Source: Bacteroides ihuae
Lineage (GTDB): Bacteria > Bacteroidota > Bacteroidia > Bacteroidales > Bacteroidaceae
Reading direction: 5' to 3'
Length of the DNA stretch: 64,000 nucleotides
Assembly: GCF_900104585.1 (NCBI RefSeq)
Contig: NZ_FNVX01000006.1
Span: 310,001 to 374,000 of the forward strand
Shown here in pieces: positions 19,478-27,245 of this stretch (the stretch's first letter is position 1; each line of letters opens with the position of its first letter). A program made the position numbers and the translations under genes. The notes below the pieces were generated by a model, which did no database searches, had not been told where the DNA came from, and worked only from the letters and a program-made list of their open reading frames with translations.

Positions 19478-19496
19478 TTGAGACTTGATGTCTCAA
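19478..19496. terminator. Hairpin between convergent aldo-keto reductase and AraC genes
   Basis: TTGAGAC (19478-19484), a 5-base loop and GTCTCAA (19490-19496), flanked by AAGT and GTTT. It is a small bidirectional terminator-like hairpin in the 142-base gap between two converging genes. Confidence 0.45.
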
Positions 19497-19536
19497 GTTT
19501 AGGAGCTTATACAATATGCGCTCAACAGTCCAAACT

Positions 19537-20430
19537 CTAAATAAGTTTCTTCTTCTTCCGATAGTTTTCCCTAAACTCTTTAGGAGAACATTCTTTCTTC
19601 TTTTTGAAGATCCTGTTGAAGTTAGATAGATTATTAAAGCCACAGTCGTAACAGATCTCAGCAACGGACATAGTAGAATCGACTAGCAACCGAGTGGCAA
19701 AGCCTAAGCGAATATCAATTATATAATCAGATAGATTCTTCCCTGTACGCAATTTAAAAAAGCGACTGAAAGAAACCGATGTCATTCCTGCAATATCAGC
19801 CAACTGGTTCAGACGTATTTCTTCTTTATAGTGGGCATTAATGTATTCTTGCACCTTTTGTACCCTACGGCTATCTGAATGTATGCCTATTTTAGCAAAG
19901 GATGAACTAGATAAAGTGTGTGCCTTATCAACATACAAAGATAGCTCATAAAGAATGGTAAGAAACTTAATCACAGCATAGAATCCTTGCTTCTCGGAAG
20001 CCAGTGTGTCGAGCATTCCATATACTTTGAGTATAGCAGGCATAGGAAAACTCAATCCTTTTTGGGCCCGCTCAAGCATATCTCTGATGGAATCGAACTG
20101 ATTCTTATTAATGAAGTTTTTAAAAAAAAGATCGGAAGAAAATTGAATGGTGATCTCACGAATTTCCTTAGAGCAACATTCATGCTGCTCCCACACATGC
20201 TCCAGTTCTTTTCCTGTTATCAGTACCAAATCATAATCACCGATCACTTCTGCCGAATCACCAACAATACGTCTAACCCCAGCCGCTTTTTCTGTAAAAT
20301 TCAGTTCAAATTCAGCATGATTGTGAATGGGATAAGTAAACTCCGTTTTAAATCGTTCGGCTATATAGAAACAATCTTTATCCGACAATGGAGTTATTTC
20401 ACGGATAATATGATTTTGTGCTACATTCAT
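19537..20430 (-). CDS. AraC-family transcriptional regulator
   Basis: A 297-residue regulator: an N-terminal cupin-like sensing domain (about residues 15-120, with YPIHNHAEFELNF) and a C-terminal pair of helix-turn-helix motifs (from about 195: RLNQLADIAGMTSVSFSRFF, then VAEICYDCGFNNLSNFNRIF). I start it at the ATG at 20430 rather than the TTG at 20490, because a TATATTTG box at 20463-20470 lies inside the longer frame. It is the only transcription factor close to the mannan PUL, with no hybrid two-component sensor or ECF/anti-sigma pair in the window, so control of the PUL is plausible but unproven. Confidence 0.88.
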   Translation of the reverse strand: MNVAQNHIIREITPLSDKDCFYIAERFKTEFTYPIHNHAEFELNFTEKAAGVRRIVGDSAEVIGDYDLVLITGKELEHVWEQHECCSKEIREITIQFSSDLFFKNFINKNQFDSIRDMLERAQKGLSFPMPAILKVYGMLDTLASEKQGFYAVIKFLTILYELSLYVDKAHTLSSSSFAKIGIHSDSRRVQKVQEYINAHYKEEIRLNQLADIAGMTSVSFSRFFKLRTGKNLSDYIIDIRLGFATRLLVDSTMSVAEICYDCGFNNLSNFNRIFKKKKECSPKEFRENYRKKKKLI

Positions 20431-20462
20431 ACATTTGTGGTTAAAAGAGGTATTGATTACCA

Positions 20463-20491
20463 CAAATATAACACATTTATTAATAGACAAA
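20463..20491 (-). promoter_or_regulatory. Promoter of the AraC-family gene
   Basis: On the minus strand TTTG (20488-20491), a 17-base spacer and TATATTTG (20463-20470). The spacing is slightly short, but the box decides the start codon of the gene downstream. Confidence 0.5.
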
Positions 20492-20511
20492 TGAATCGTC
20501 TGTTTATTTTT

Positions 20512-21795
20512 TTAGTTTCGGTTCTTCAGTTCCCTAAAATCGCTACCTGTAGGATTCTGGAATACACGAAGTTCAAACTCTGGAACGATTGCTAAAACAT
20601 GATCAAAGATATCCGCTTGTATACTTTCATAAGCAGTCCATTCTTTAACAGAAGAAAAGAAATACAATTCCATCGGTATCCCTTGTTCGGTGGGTTGTAA
20701 GTGACGAACCATACAAGTCATTTCCTTATTGACTTCAGGAAGGTTCTTTAGATAATTATTCAGATACGCCCGAAAAACACCAAGATTAGTTTGCCTATGT
20801 CCATTAACTAACAGAGAACTATCAATATTCAATATTTTATTATGCTCACTAACGACTTGCTCAGTCTCATCAATATAGTCTTTCAACAGTTGAATTTTAC
20901 GATACTTATCCAACATTTCGGGTGTACAAAACTTCACGCTGTTCATATCTATGTTAATAGAGCGTTTAATGCGCCGCCCACCTGATTCCTGCATGCCACG
21001 CCAGTTTTGAAAAGAATCACTCACCAAAGCGTAAGGTGGAAGGGTAGTGATCGTATTATCCCAATTACGAACTTTCACGGTGTTTAGAGTAACCTCAATC
21101 ACCGTACCGTCTGCACCATATTTCGACATTACAATCCAATCGCCTACACGAAGCATATTGTTGGCAGACAATTGAATGCCCGAAACAAAACCCATGATAC
21201 TATCTTTAAAAATCAACATGAGGATAGCCGCCGAAGCACCTAAACCTGTCAAGAGCGCAATCGGAGATTGATCAATCAGTACGCTAACAATAGCAATGCC
21301 TCCAATAAAGAAAAGAACAACCTGTATTGTTTGTAACAATCCTTTCAGAGGGCGATCACGAAATTGCTCTTTATCACTATAAACATGATATATAGCCAAG
21401 AGAAATTCGTTAATAAAACGAAGCAGGGTTACTATAATGTAAATCAGGCAAAGACGTTGCAGAAAAGCGATCATACCTGGGTCACGAGGAAAAACAACCG
21501 GCAATAACAAATAAACCAGTATTGGAGCCAACATCCGACCAAGATTAATCATCACCTTCCTATCAAATACAATATCATCCCATGTCGCTTTTGTATGCTT
21601 CACTAACTTAGCAACGACCTTCAAAAGAATATTTCTACAGATCAAGTCAACCAGCAAAGCCAAACCCAGAAGTAAAGTAACGGCTATAAACTGGTCAATA
21701 CTATCAGCCAGAGGCTGACTGAAACCCAAAGAGATTAAATACGTGTTTATACTATCTACAACCTGACCCTGTTCCAAGATATGTTCTATTATCAT
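20512..21795 (-). CDS. MscS-family mechanosensitive ion channel (YbdG-like)
   Basis: A 427-residue inner-membrane protein with about five transmembrane segments in the first 200 residues and an MscS domain after them. The pore-lining helix region reads TGLGASAAILMLIFKDSIMGFVSG, and the beta-domain carries LRVGDWIVMSKYGADGTVIEV. The length and the insertion-bearing soluble domain resemble E. coli YbdG rather than small MscS. It should release solutes on hypoosmotic shock. It is followed by the AraC gene on the same strand but probably has its own transcript. Confidence 0.9.
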   Translation of the reverse strand: MIIEHILEQGQVVDSINTYLISLGFSQPLADSIDQFIAVTLLLGLALLVDLICRNILLKVVAKLVKHTKATWDDIVFDRKVMINLGRMLAPILVYLLLPVVFPRDPGMIAFLQRLCLIYIIVTLLRFINEFLLAIYHVYSDKEQFRDRPLKGLLQTIQVVLFFIGGIAIVSVLIDQSPIALLTGLGASAAILMLIFKDSIMGFVSGIQLSANNMLRVGDWIVMSKYGADGTVIEVTLNTVKVRNWDNTITTLPPYALVSDSFQNWRGMQESGGRRIKRSINIDMNSVKFCTPEMLDKYRKIQLLKDYIDETEQVVSEHNKILNIDSSLLVNGHRQTNLGVFRAYLNNYLKNLPEVNKEMTCMVRHLQPTEQGIPMELYFFSSVKEWTAYESIQADIFDHVLAIVPEFELRVFQNPTGSDFRELKNRN

Positions 21796-21830
21796 GACGT
21801 ATTATTATCTTATTTTTTTTAAAAACTTAT

Positions 21831-22829
21831 TTATTTGTTGTTCATAAATGCCCGCACATCATCTTGCAAACTTTTATAAAGATAAAGTTCTTTATATTTT
21901 CCATTTCGTCTAAGCATTACCTCTGCACTTATCTGGCTATTCTCGTAGCTGGCCAATTCATTGCGATACTGTTCCTCATGTTCGGCCAATCTTTGTATTT
22001 CTAATTCTCGTTCTCTCCTCAATGCTGCACAAACAGGTGCTAATAGTTTCAGCACTACATTATCCATTATATGATGCCCTTGTATGTAAAGATAGGTCGT
22101 TTCAGGAATCAGACCTAGTTGCTTCAATTCTTCTGCCAAAGTATCTATTTGAGTCACAAGCCCCGGAAAATGGCGTCGCAATTGAGAGAGTTTAGACGAG
22201 ACTTCCTTTTGCATTCTCTCTAACGCATATTCAGGATGCCGAAAATTAAAATCTCGTATTCTTACATATGAGTTAAAGTCATTCATAGGGAATGTGTGAG
22301 TATCGTGCTGACGATAAAACCATACAGACCATAAGAATAACGGATAAGCTATCTGAGAGTAGCGCTTCATAAAATCATTAAAATCAAATAAACGTCTATC
22401 GTTTAAGGTAGACTGTACGCAAATTTCATGAAGAGCATCGGCATAGCAGAAATAATTTTCAATGGCATAAGTATAAGTTTGAAAAACATATTTGCTATCA
22501 TTGATCTTACGAGAAGTTGCTGTAGCACCTTGAAGCAAAAAGTCATAATCGCTATCCACACATGCAATCAAGCTTTTTCCTAGTTCATCCACATTCAAGA
22601 TATTCATCAACACCATCTTTTTTCCTTTCGATAAAGATGTTGCCGATGGAAGCATTACCTCAAAATAGTATTCATCGGTTTCGAACTCTTCAAGCAGCAT
22701 TCTCCAAAATGCAACATCGTCGTAGCTTTCAACATAAGCAACTATTTTACGACGAACCTTCTTAGAATATAGCTGGTGAGCTGCAGAGAAATAGGACGAA
22801 TTTAAATTTTCAATCAGTGTTTTAGCCAT
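21831..22829 (-). CDS. DUF4435 protein with Toprim-like acidic motifs (partner of the upstream ATPase)
   Basis: A 332-residue soluble protein. The N-terminal third carries a Toprim-like pattern: Glu34 with Asp37/Asp38 in AYVESYDDVAFW, then Asp92-Ser-Asp94-Tyr-Asp96 in ACVDSDYDFLL. This is the arrangement expected of DUF4435 metal-dependent nuclease-like folds. The rest is helical, with a charged, coiled-coil-like stretch around 265-300. The gene starts 5 bases after the ATPase stop codon, so the two proteins are almost certainly made together. The pairing of an ABC-type ATPase with DUF4435 is the layout of PARIS (AriA/AriB) anti-phage systems, but a non-defence role cannot be excluded. The biochemical function is unknown. 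Confidence 0.8.
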   Translation of the reverse strand: MAKTLIENLNSSYFSAAHQLYSKKVRRKIVAYVESYDDVAFWRMLLEEFETDEYYFEVMLPSATSLSKGKKMVLMNILNVDELGKSLIACVDSDYDFLLQGATATSRKINDSKYVFQTYTYAIENYFCYADALHEICVQSTLNDRRLFDFNDFMKRYSQIAYPLFLWSVWFYRQHDTHTFPMNDFNSYVRIRDFNFRHPEYALERMQKEVSSKLSQLRRHFPGLVTQIDTLAEELKQLGLIPETTYLYIQGHHIMDNVVLKLLAPVCAALRRERELEIQRLAEHEEQYRNELASYENSQISAEVMLRRNGKYKELYLYKSLQDDVRAFMNNK

Positions 22830-22834
22830 ATATT

Positions 22835-23680
22835 CTATTTGTTTTCTAGCAACTTCTCTATCGGTGTAGAGATATCACTCACTTCTGTCACTGCATCAAG
22901 CCAACCTTCCATAATCAATGCAGGCGAATGGGTGCTCAGAATGATCTGCACATTAGAGTTTAACTCTCGTACCATGGCAATAAGTTTCTGCTGCCATTCA
23001 ATATGTAAAGAAGCTTCCGGCTCATCCATGAAGAGAACGCAATGACGATTATCTTGCACCAACGTAGTGAGTAAAATAACCAGCATCTGCTTTTCACCCG
23101 ATGAGAGTTTATAAGAAAATAAAAGTTCGCCATCCTGATGAAAAGCAATATCATTACGCTTTCTATCTATCTTTTTTCGAGTATAACTGAACAAAGAATC
23201 AATCATATCCTGAAAACACCTCTTGGGGTATGAGAGAGAAGTTGCTTGTTTACGTTGTTCTTCATCTTCACTTGCAAGCATTTCAATCATCCGATTGCCC
23301 ACATTTACCTGATAATCCAAGTATCGGCGTTGCAAAAGATACAACTGCCAATCCAGCTCCGATTTCACGTCCTTGTCGGCCATTCGAGCAGTAAAATCGC
23401 CCATGATCAGTGGCCGGTCATAGCTACGTATTACATCATAAGGAATAGATTCGGCGTCAGGAGAATCAAAAGAAATGCGTATTCCATTTTTCTCATTACT
23501 CTTCACCTCTCCCGATAAATATTCAAGATAATTAACCGATTTATTCAGTATAGTAGTCTTACCTACTCCATTTATTCCAGAAAGAATATTTACATCAGGA
23601 CGTAAATCCCAAGCAATATTGAACCGCCCCCACAGCTTGTCAATTTCGATGTGTTTAATGTAATTAGCTTGTTTCTCCAT
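22835..23680 (-). CDS. ABC/SMC-type AAA ATPase paired with DUF4435
   Basis: A 281-residue ATPase of the OLD/AAA_15-AAA_21 type: Walker A GINGVGKTT (35-43), ABC signature LSSGEKQ (192-198), Walker B VLFMDE (215-220) followed by PEASLH, and an H-loop STHSPA (His251). The short insert between the Walker A and signature motifs means there is no long coiled coil or zinc hook. No membrane segment or signal peptide is present. It precedes the DUF4435 gene by 5 bases in one operon. A TATCTTTG box lies about 40 bases upstream. Such ATPases often sense a trigger and control an effector, which would here be the Toprim-like partner. That is inference. Confidence 0.85.
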   Translation of the reverse strand: MEKQANYIKHIEIDKLWGRFNIAWDLRPDVNILSGINGVGKTTILNKSVNYLEYLSGEVKSNEKNGIRISFDSPDAESIPYDVIRSYDRPLIMGDFTARMADKDVKSELDWQLYLLQRRYLDYQVNVGNRMIEMLASEDEEQRKQATSLSYPKRCFQDMIDSLFSYTRKKIDRKRNDIAFHQDGELLFSYKLSSGEKQMLVILLTTLVQDNRHCVLFMDEPEASLHIEWQQKLIAMVRELNSNVQIILSTHSPALIMEGWLDAVTEVSDISTPIEKLLENK

Positions 23681-23720
23681 AATAATATTAGCTCTTTGCC
23701 GTTAATGGCAATCGATAATA

Positions 23721-23728
23721 CAAAGATA
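23721..23728 (-). promoter_or_regulatory. -7 box of the ATPase-DUF4435 operon
   Basis: TATCTTTG on the minus strand, 41 bases before the ATPase ATG. No well-spaced TTTG was found. It is back to back with the -7 box of the EamA gene. Confidence 0.5.
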
Positions 23729-23768
23729 AAAAGATTATTCATTCAGCTATAGCAATGATGTTTTTTTC

Positions 23769-23776
23769 TACCTTTG
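23769..23776 (+). promoter_or_regulatory. -7 box of the EamA transporter gene
   Basis: TACCTTTG fits TAnnTTTG and lies 33 bases before the ATG at 23810. It overlaps the TTG of a longer open frame, which argues against that upstream start. Confidence 0.5.
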
Positions 23777-23809
23777 CAACAATTATTCATACAGATATCA
23801 ACTAGAAAG

Positions 23810-24733
23810 ATGGTAAACGATAAAAGTTTAAAAGGGCATGTAGCCATGTTTGCTGCTAATGTGATGTGGGGACTAAACGCCCCTATTGGCAAATCGGTAC
23901 TAAGAGAGTTTTCTCCACTATCGGTCACCACTTTCCGAATGGTTGGAGCAGCCATTGCCTTTTGGATACTATCGATATTCTGTCCGAAAGAGAACGTTGA
24001 GAGCAAAGATTTACTAAAGCTTTTTTTTGCTGCACTGTTTGGTGTTGTCTTCAACCAAGGCTGTTTCATTTTCGGATTATCACTGACTTCACCAATTGAT
24101 GCATCCATCGTAACGACCACTACACCCATTATTACTATGATCGTGGCTGCTATGTATTTGCATGAGCCAATTACAAATAAAAAAATATTAGGCATTTTTA
24201 TTGGAGCGATGGGAGCACTGACTCTAATTCTTAGCAGCCAAGCAGCAAGTGACGGACAATCTGGCAGCATAGTTGGTGATCTATTCTGTCTTATAGCTCA
24301 GTTAAGTTTCGCTGTCTATTTAACAGTTTTCAGAGATTTAATCACCAAATACTCCCCAGTCACCATCAGTAAATGGTTATTTATTTATGCCTCAGTATGC
24401 TTCATTCCATTCTCTTATCATGATGTAGCTGCCATTGATTTCACCGCTATTCCACTAGACATGGTTTTACAGATAAGCTACGTAGTACTCTGTGCCACAT
24501 TCCTTGCATACATTCTAACTATGTTCGGGCAACGATTGCTCCGCCCTACCTTGGTTAGCATGTATAACTATGTGCAACCAATAGTGGCTTCAATTGTAGC
24601 TGTGGCCATAGGAATGGATACATTTGGATGGAAAAAAGGAGTTGCTATCGCACTCGTTTTCTTAGGAGTGTACGTTGTTACTCAAAGTAAGTCAAAAGTG
24701 CAATTAGAATCGGAAGGAAAATTGAAGGATTAA
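23810..24733 (+). CDS. EamA-family (drug/metabolite superfamily) transporter
   Basis: A 307-residue inner-membrane protein with about ten hydrophobic helices arranged as two EamA repeats (about 8-140 and 155-295). The first helix contains AANVMWGLNAPIGK, and the second repeat contains YNYVQPIVASIVA, the common 'Y..P' element of the family. I use the ATG at 23810 because the -7 box covers the upstream TTG. The substrate is unknown; related proteins export amino acids, nucleosides or other metabolites. It is convergent with MeaB, with a strong nested inverted repeat in between. Confidence 0.88.
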   Translation: MVNDKSLKGHVAMFAANVMWGLNAPIGKSVLREFSPLSVTTFRMVGAAIAFWILSIFCPKENVESKDLLKLFFAALFGVVFNQGCFIFGLSLTSPIDASIVTTTTPIITMIVAAMYLHEPITNKKILGIFIGAMGALTLILSSQAASDGQSGSIVGDLFCLIAQLSFAVYLTVFRDLITKYSPVTISKWLFIYASVCFIPFSYHDVAAIDFTAIPLDMVLQISYVVLCATFLAYILTMFGQRLLRPTLVSMYNYVQPIVASIVAVAIGMDTFGWKKGVAIALVFLGVYVVTQSKSKVQLESEGKLKD

Positions 24734-24810
24734 GGTATTATTACTTATCAAGAGAAGCTTATTTATTTCTTATTTTCAACAAAACGAACAAAAAAAGGGA
24801 AGATATAACT

Positions 24811-24882
24811 TCAGCGTGGTGAATTAACTAGATCAGCGTGGTGAAGTAGTTAATTCACCACGCTGATCTAGTTAATTCACCA
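24811..24882. repeat. Nested direct and inverted repeat between convergent genes
   Basis: A perfect 29-bp inverted repeat (24817-24845 with 24854-24882) surrounds an 8-base loop. The 13-mer TCAGCGTGGTGAA occurs twice in direct orientation (24811-24823 and 24833-24845, period 22) and once inverted (24854-24866), with a truncated inverted copy (TTCACCA) at 24876-24882. The gap lies between the 3' ends of two converging genes, so it may work as a bidirectional terminator. However, it lacks a long T tract, and its built-up repeat structure is more like a small dispersed repeat element. Confidence 0.85.
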
Positions 24883-24957
24883 AACCCCTCTCAGAAGGCC
24901 TGTAGAGACTAATCTGAAAGATAGACAATCTACATCAATTCAGATCAACGTTGTAAA

Positions 24958-26058
24958 CTAATCTCTTTTAAGTTCCCCAAAATAAGCGTCAAGTAAATTA
25001 CGGGCTGCAATGAAGGAAGTAAGATCCGCACTCAGCACTTGACGCTCTTTTTCTGGCAACATAGATTTTATCTTTTCATTATTATAGAAGCTATCCCGCA
25101 AGTGTTCGTTTATGGTTTCGTACATCCAATACTTACTTTGTTCGTTACGTCGAGTTTCAAAGTAGCCATTCTCTTTAACGAAATTCATATATTCATCGAT
25201 CATACCCCAGATCTCTTTTATTCCAAGATTGTAGAAACCTGAGTAAGTAAGGACTTGAGGTATCCATCCTGATTCCGGAGCCGGAAACAAGTGGAGAGCA
25301 TTGCGAAACTGTGTTGCGGCAAGTTTGGCTTTATCAATGTTACTCCCATCAGCTTTGTTGATTATAATGCCATCTGCCATCTCCATAATTCCTCTTTTGA
25401 TACCTTGAAGTTCATCCCCTGTACCAGCAAGCTGGATGAGTAAGAAGAAATCAACCATAGAATGTACGGCTGTCTCGCTTTGACCTACACCCACTGTCTC
25501 AACAAATATTTTATCGAAGCCCGCTGCTTCACAAAGTATAATGGTTTCACGAGTTTTGCGCGCCACTCCTCCTAAAGAGCCCGCTGCAGGACTAGGACGA
25601 ATAAAAGAGCTGGGATGAACAGCCAACTGCTCCATACGAGTTTTATCTCCGAGAATACTACCTTTGCTTCGTTCACTACTAGGATCAATAGCCAAAACAG
25701 CCAATTTGCCTCCTTTTTCTAAAACATGTAAACCAAAGACATCGATAGAAGTACTTTTACCTGCACCGGGCACACCGCTAATACCTATACGAACAGAATG
25801 ACCAGAATAGGGAAGACACTTTTCAATCACCTCTTGTGCTATAGACTGATGCTCGGGTTTTACGCTCTCAACCAATGTTACTGCTTGACTGAGAATAGTT
25901 ACATTCTCTTTCACGATACCATCAACAAAGTCATCTACAGAAAGCTCACGTTTTATTGATCGACTACGGTTTAAATAAGGATTTACAGAAGAAGGTTTTT
26001 CTATACCCGAATTTACAGTAAGTCCCTTATATGCCTTATTATTTTCAGGATGTTCCAT
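24958..26058 (-). CDS. meaB: MeaB/ArgK-type GTPase, methylmalonyl-CoA mutase chaperone
   Basis: A 366-residue G3E-family GTPase that loads and protects adenosylcobalamin in methylmalonyl-CoA mutase. The P-loop is GVPGAGKST (95-103), followed by LAVLAIDPSS, FVETVGVGQSE (switch) and NKADG (base recognition). The C-terminal dimerisation arm is present. In Bacteroides the mutase works in the succinate-to-propionate route; its genes are not in this window. It lies 40 bases after the DUF1573 gene and may be read from the same promoter, although no functional link is known. Confidence 0.92.
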   Translation of the reverse strand: MEHPENNKAYKGLTVNSGIEKPSSVNPYLNRSRSIKRELSVDDFVDGIVKENVTILSQAVTLVESVKPEHQSIAQEVIEKCLPYSGHSVRIGISGVPGAGKSTSIDVFGLHVLEKGGKLAVLAIDPSSERSKGSILGDKTRMEQLAVHPSSFIRPSPAAGSLGGVARKTRETIILCEAAGFDKIFVETVGVGQSETAVHSMVDFFLLIQLAGTGDELQGIKRGIMEMADGIIINKADGSNIDKAKLAATQFRNALHLFPAPESGWIPQVLTYSGFYNLGIKEIWGMIDEYMNFVKENGYFETRRNEQSKYWMYETINEHLRDSFYNNEKIKSMLPEKERQVLSADLTSFIAARNLLDAYFGELKRD

Positions 26059-26098
26059 AAATATGTTCTTTTTTTTTATATCTAAGCTAAGACCTTTT

Positions 26099-27166
26099 TT
26101 ACTTAGCTTTCAAATTAATTTCGACCTTAGGTTGTATAGGATCATTAGTAATCATCAATATACGCAAATGTCTTTTGATTTTAATCCCTCTCTTGCTTAA
26201 ACTAACCTCTAGTTTGGTCGTTTCGCCCGGCTGCAGAAGCGTCTTCTTAAGTTTAACACCTACAGCTGGATTAAAAACTTGTAGTTTCCGAATCACCAAC
26301 GGTGATTTGCCTGTATTGGTGATAACTATGAGATGAGATGCCTTACTCTTCTTTGCCAAGCGTGAACTAAAATCAATATTCGTTTCAGACAAATGAACGA
26401 CAGGAGCATTCATTTTTTCTTGCTCACTCATCTCTGAAAAATCAGGCAACAAAACAACTGAAATAGGAATTTCATTCTCTTCACTAACTTTATCTCCGGC
26501 AAAACGAGATAAGTAAACAGAAGCTTGTGTTAATCCAAAATCAACTAATTGTTTCGTGTCAAGTGTTAGCTTTAAAGTGCCTTTTTTACCTTTCAACAAA
26601 ACATTAGGCTTCTTTTCTATCGTGAGATAAGGAGGCAAGTGCATCAAGACTGGCTCATAAGGCCTATCGGACAAATTAACTACACTTAAAGTTATCTCAG
26701 GTTGATCACCACGCTTCACATCAGGAAAATCAATCGTATTATGATCAATGCGAATATGGCCTATAAGATAGGGATGTGTCTCTTCATAGTTTTTCACTTC
26801 TTGCACAACCTCTCCTAAAAAAGTAAGATAAACCAAGCTGGGTTGAGCGTTACTATAAATCCCTATTGTTTTATTAAAATGGCCTAATGCCTGAGCATCA
26901 AAAGTTGCATTCACCATTCCCTTTTCACCTGGTTCAATAGGGTTTTTAGTCCATTCTGCCACAGCACATCCACATGAAGTTGTCACATTAGTCAACACTA
27001 GCGGTTTGTTTCCTGTATTGGTAATAGTATATTGAACCGTTACCGGTTGCTTCCATTCTATTTGACCAAAGCTATGCGTTTCTTTGTTAGAAGAAATGTG
27101 AGGTTGAGCACAAATAAATAAGCTAAAAGCAAGCAGAGAAAATATGAGGATAAGACAGCGTTTCAT
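26099..27166 (-). CDS. DUF1573 protein with repeated Ig-like domains, exported
   Basis: A 355-residue protein with a signal peptide (residues 1-20, LFICAQ). It contains about three beta-sandwich units. The first (about 22-120) has the DUF1573 hallmark ITNTGNKPLVLTNVTTSCGCAV, and the last (about 250-350) repeats VITNTGKSPLVIRKLQVFNP. Such ASH/DUF1573-like domains are common in exported Bacteroidota proteins, and their exact role is unknown. The gene lies just downstream of the large macroglobulin-like gene but has a TATTTTTG box of its own at 27202-27209. Confidence 0.85.
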   Translation of the reverse strand: MKRCLILIFSLLAFSLFICAQPHISSNKETHSFGQIEWKQPVTVQYTITNTGNKPLVLTNVTTSCGCAVAEWTKNPIEPGEKGMVNATFDAQALGHFNKTIGIYSNAQPSLVYLTFLGEVVQEVKNYEETHPYLIGHIRIDHNTIDFPDVKRGDQPEITLSVVNLSDRPYEPVLMHLPPYLTIEKKPNVLLKGKKGTLKLTLDTKQLVDFGLTQASVYLSRFAGDKVSEENEIPISVVLLPDFSEMSEQEKMNAPVVHLSETNIDFSSRLAKKSKASHLIVITNTGKSPLVIRKLQVFNPAVGVKLKKTLLQPGETTKLEVSLSKRGIKIKRHLRILMITNDPIQPKVEINLKAK

Positions 27167-27201
27167 TCCTTTTTATTTTTGATAATTACAAGTTTAAGAC
27201 A

Positions 27202-27209
27202 CAAAAATA
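27202..27209 (-). promoter_or_regulatory. -7 box upstream of the DUF1573 gene
   Basis: TATTTTTG on the minus strand, 36 bases before the ATG. A TTG lies about 22 bases further upstream, slightly beyond the ideal spacing. Confidence 0.4.
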
Positions 27210-27245
27210 GGCCTTTTTAATGAATTAAGGACAATGAAGTGAAGG

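Noticed and set aside
19987..20595. 202-codon open frame on the plus strand
   Set aside because: It is antisense to the AraC and MscS genes, which have clear family motifs, and its own translation shows no domain.
23743..24270. 175-codon open frame on the minus strand
   Set aside because: Shadow of the EamA transporter on the opposite strand.
24811..24882. Nested repeat as a tiny CRISPR or an att site
   Set aside because: Units are separated by only 9 bases and arranged as a palindrome, and no integrase or cas gene is near.
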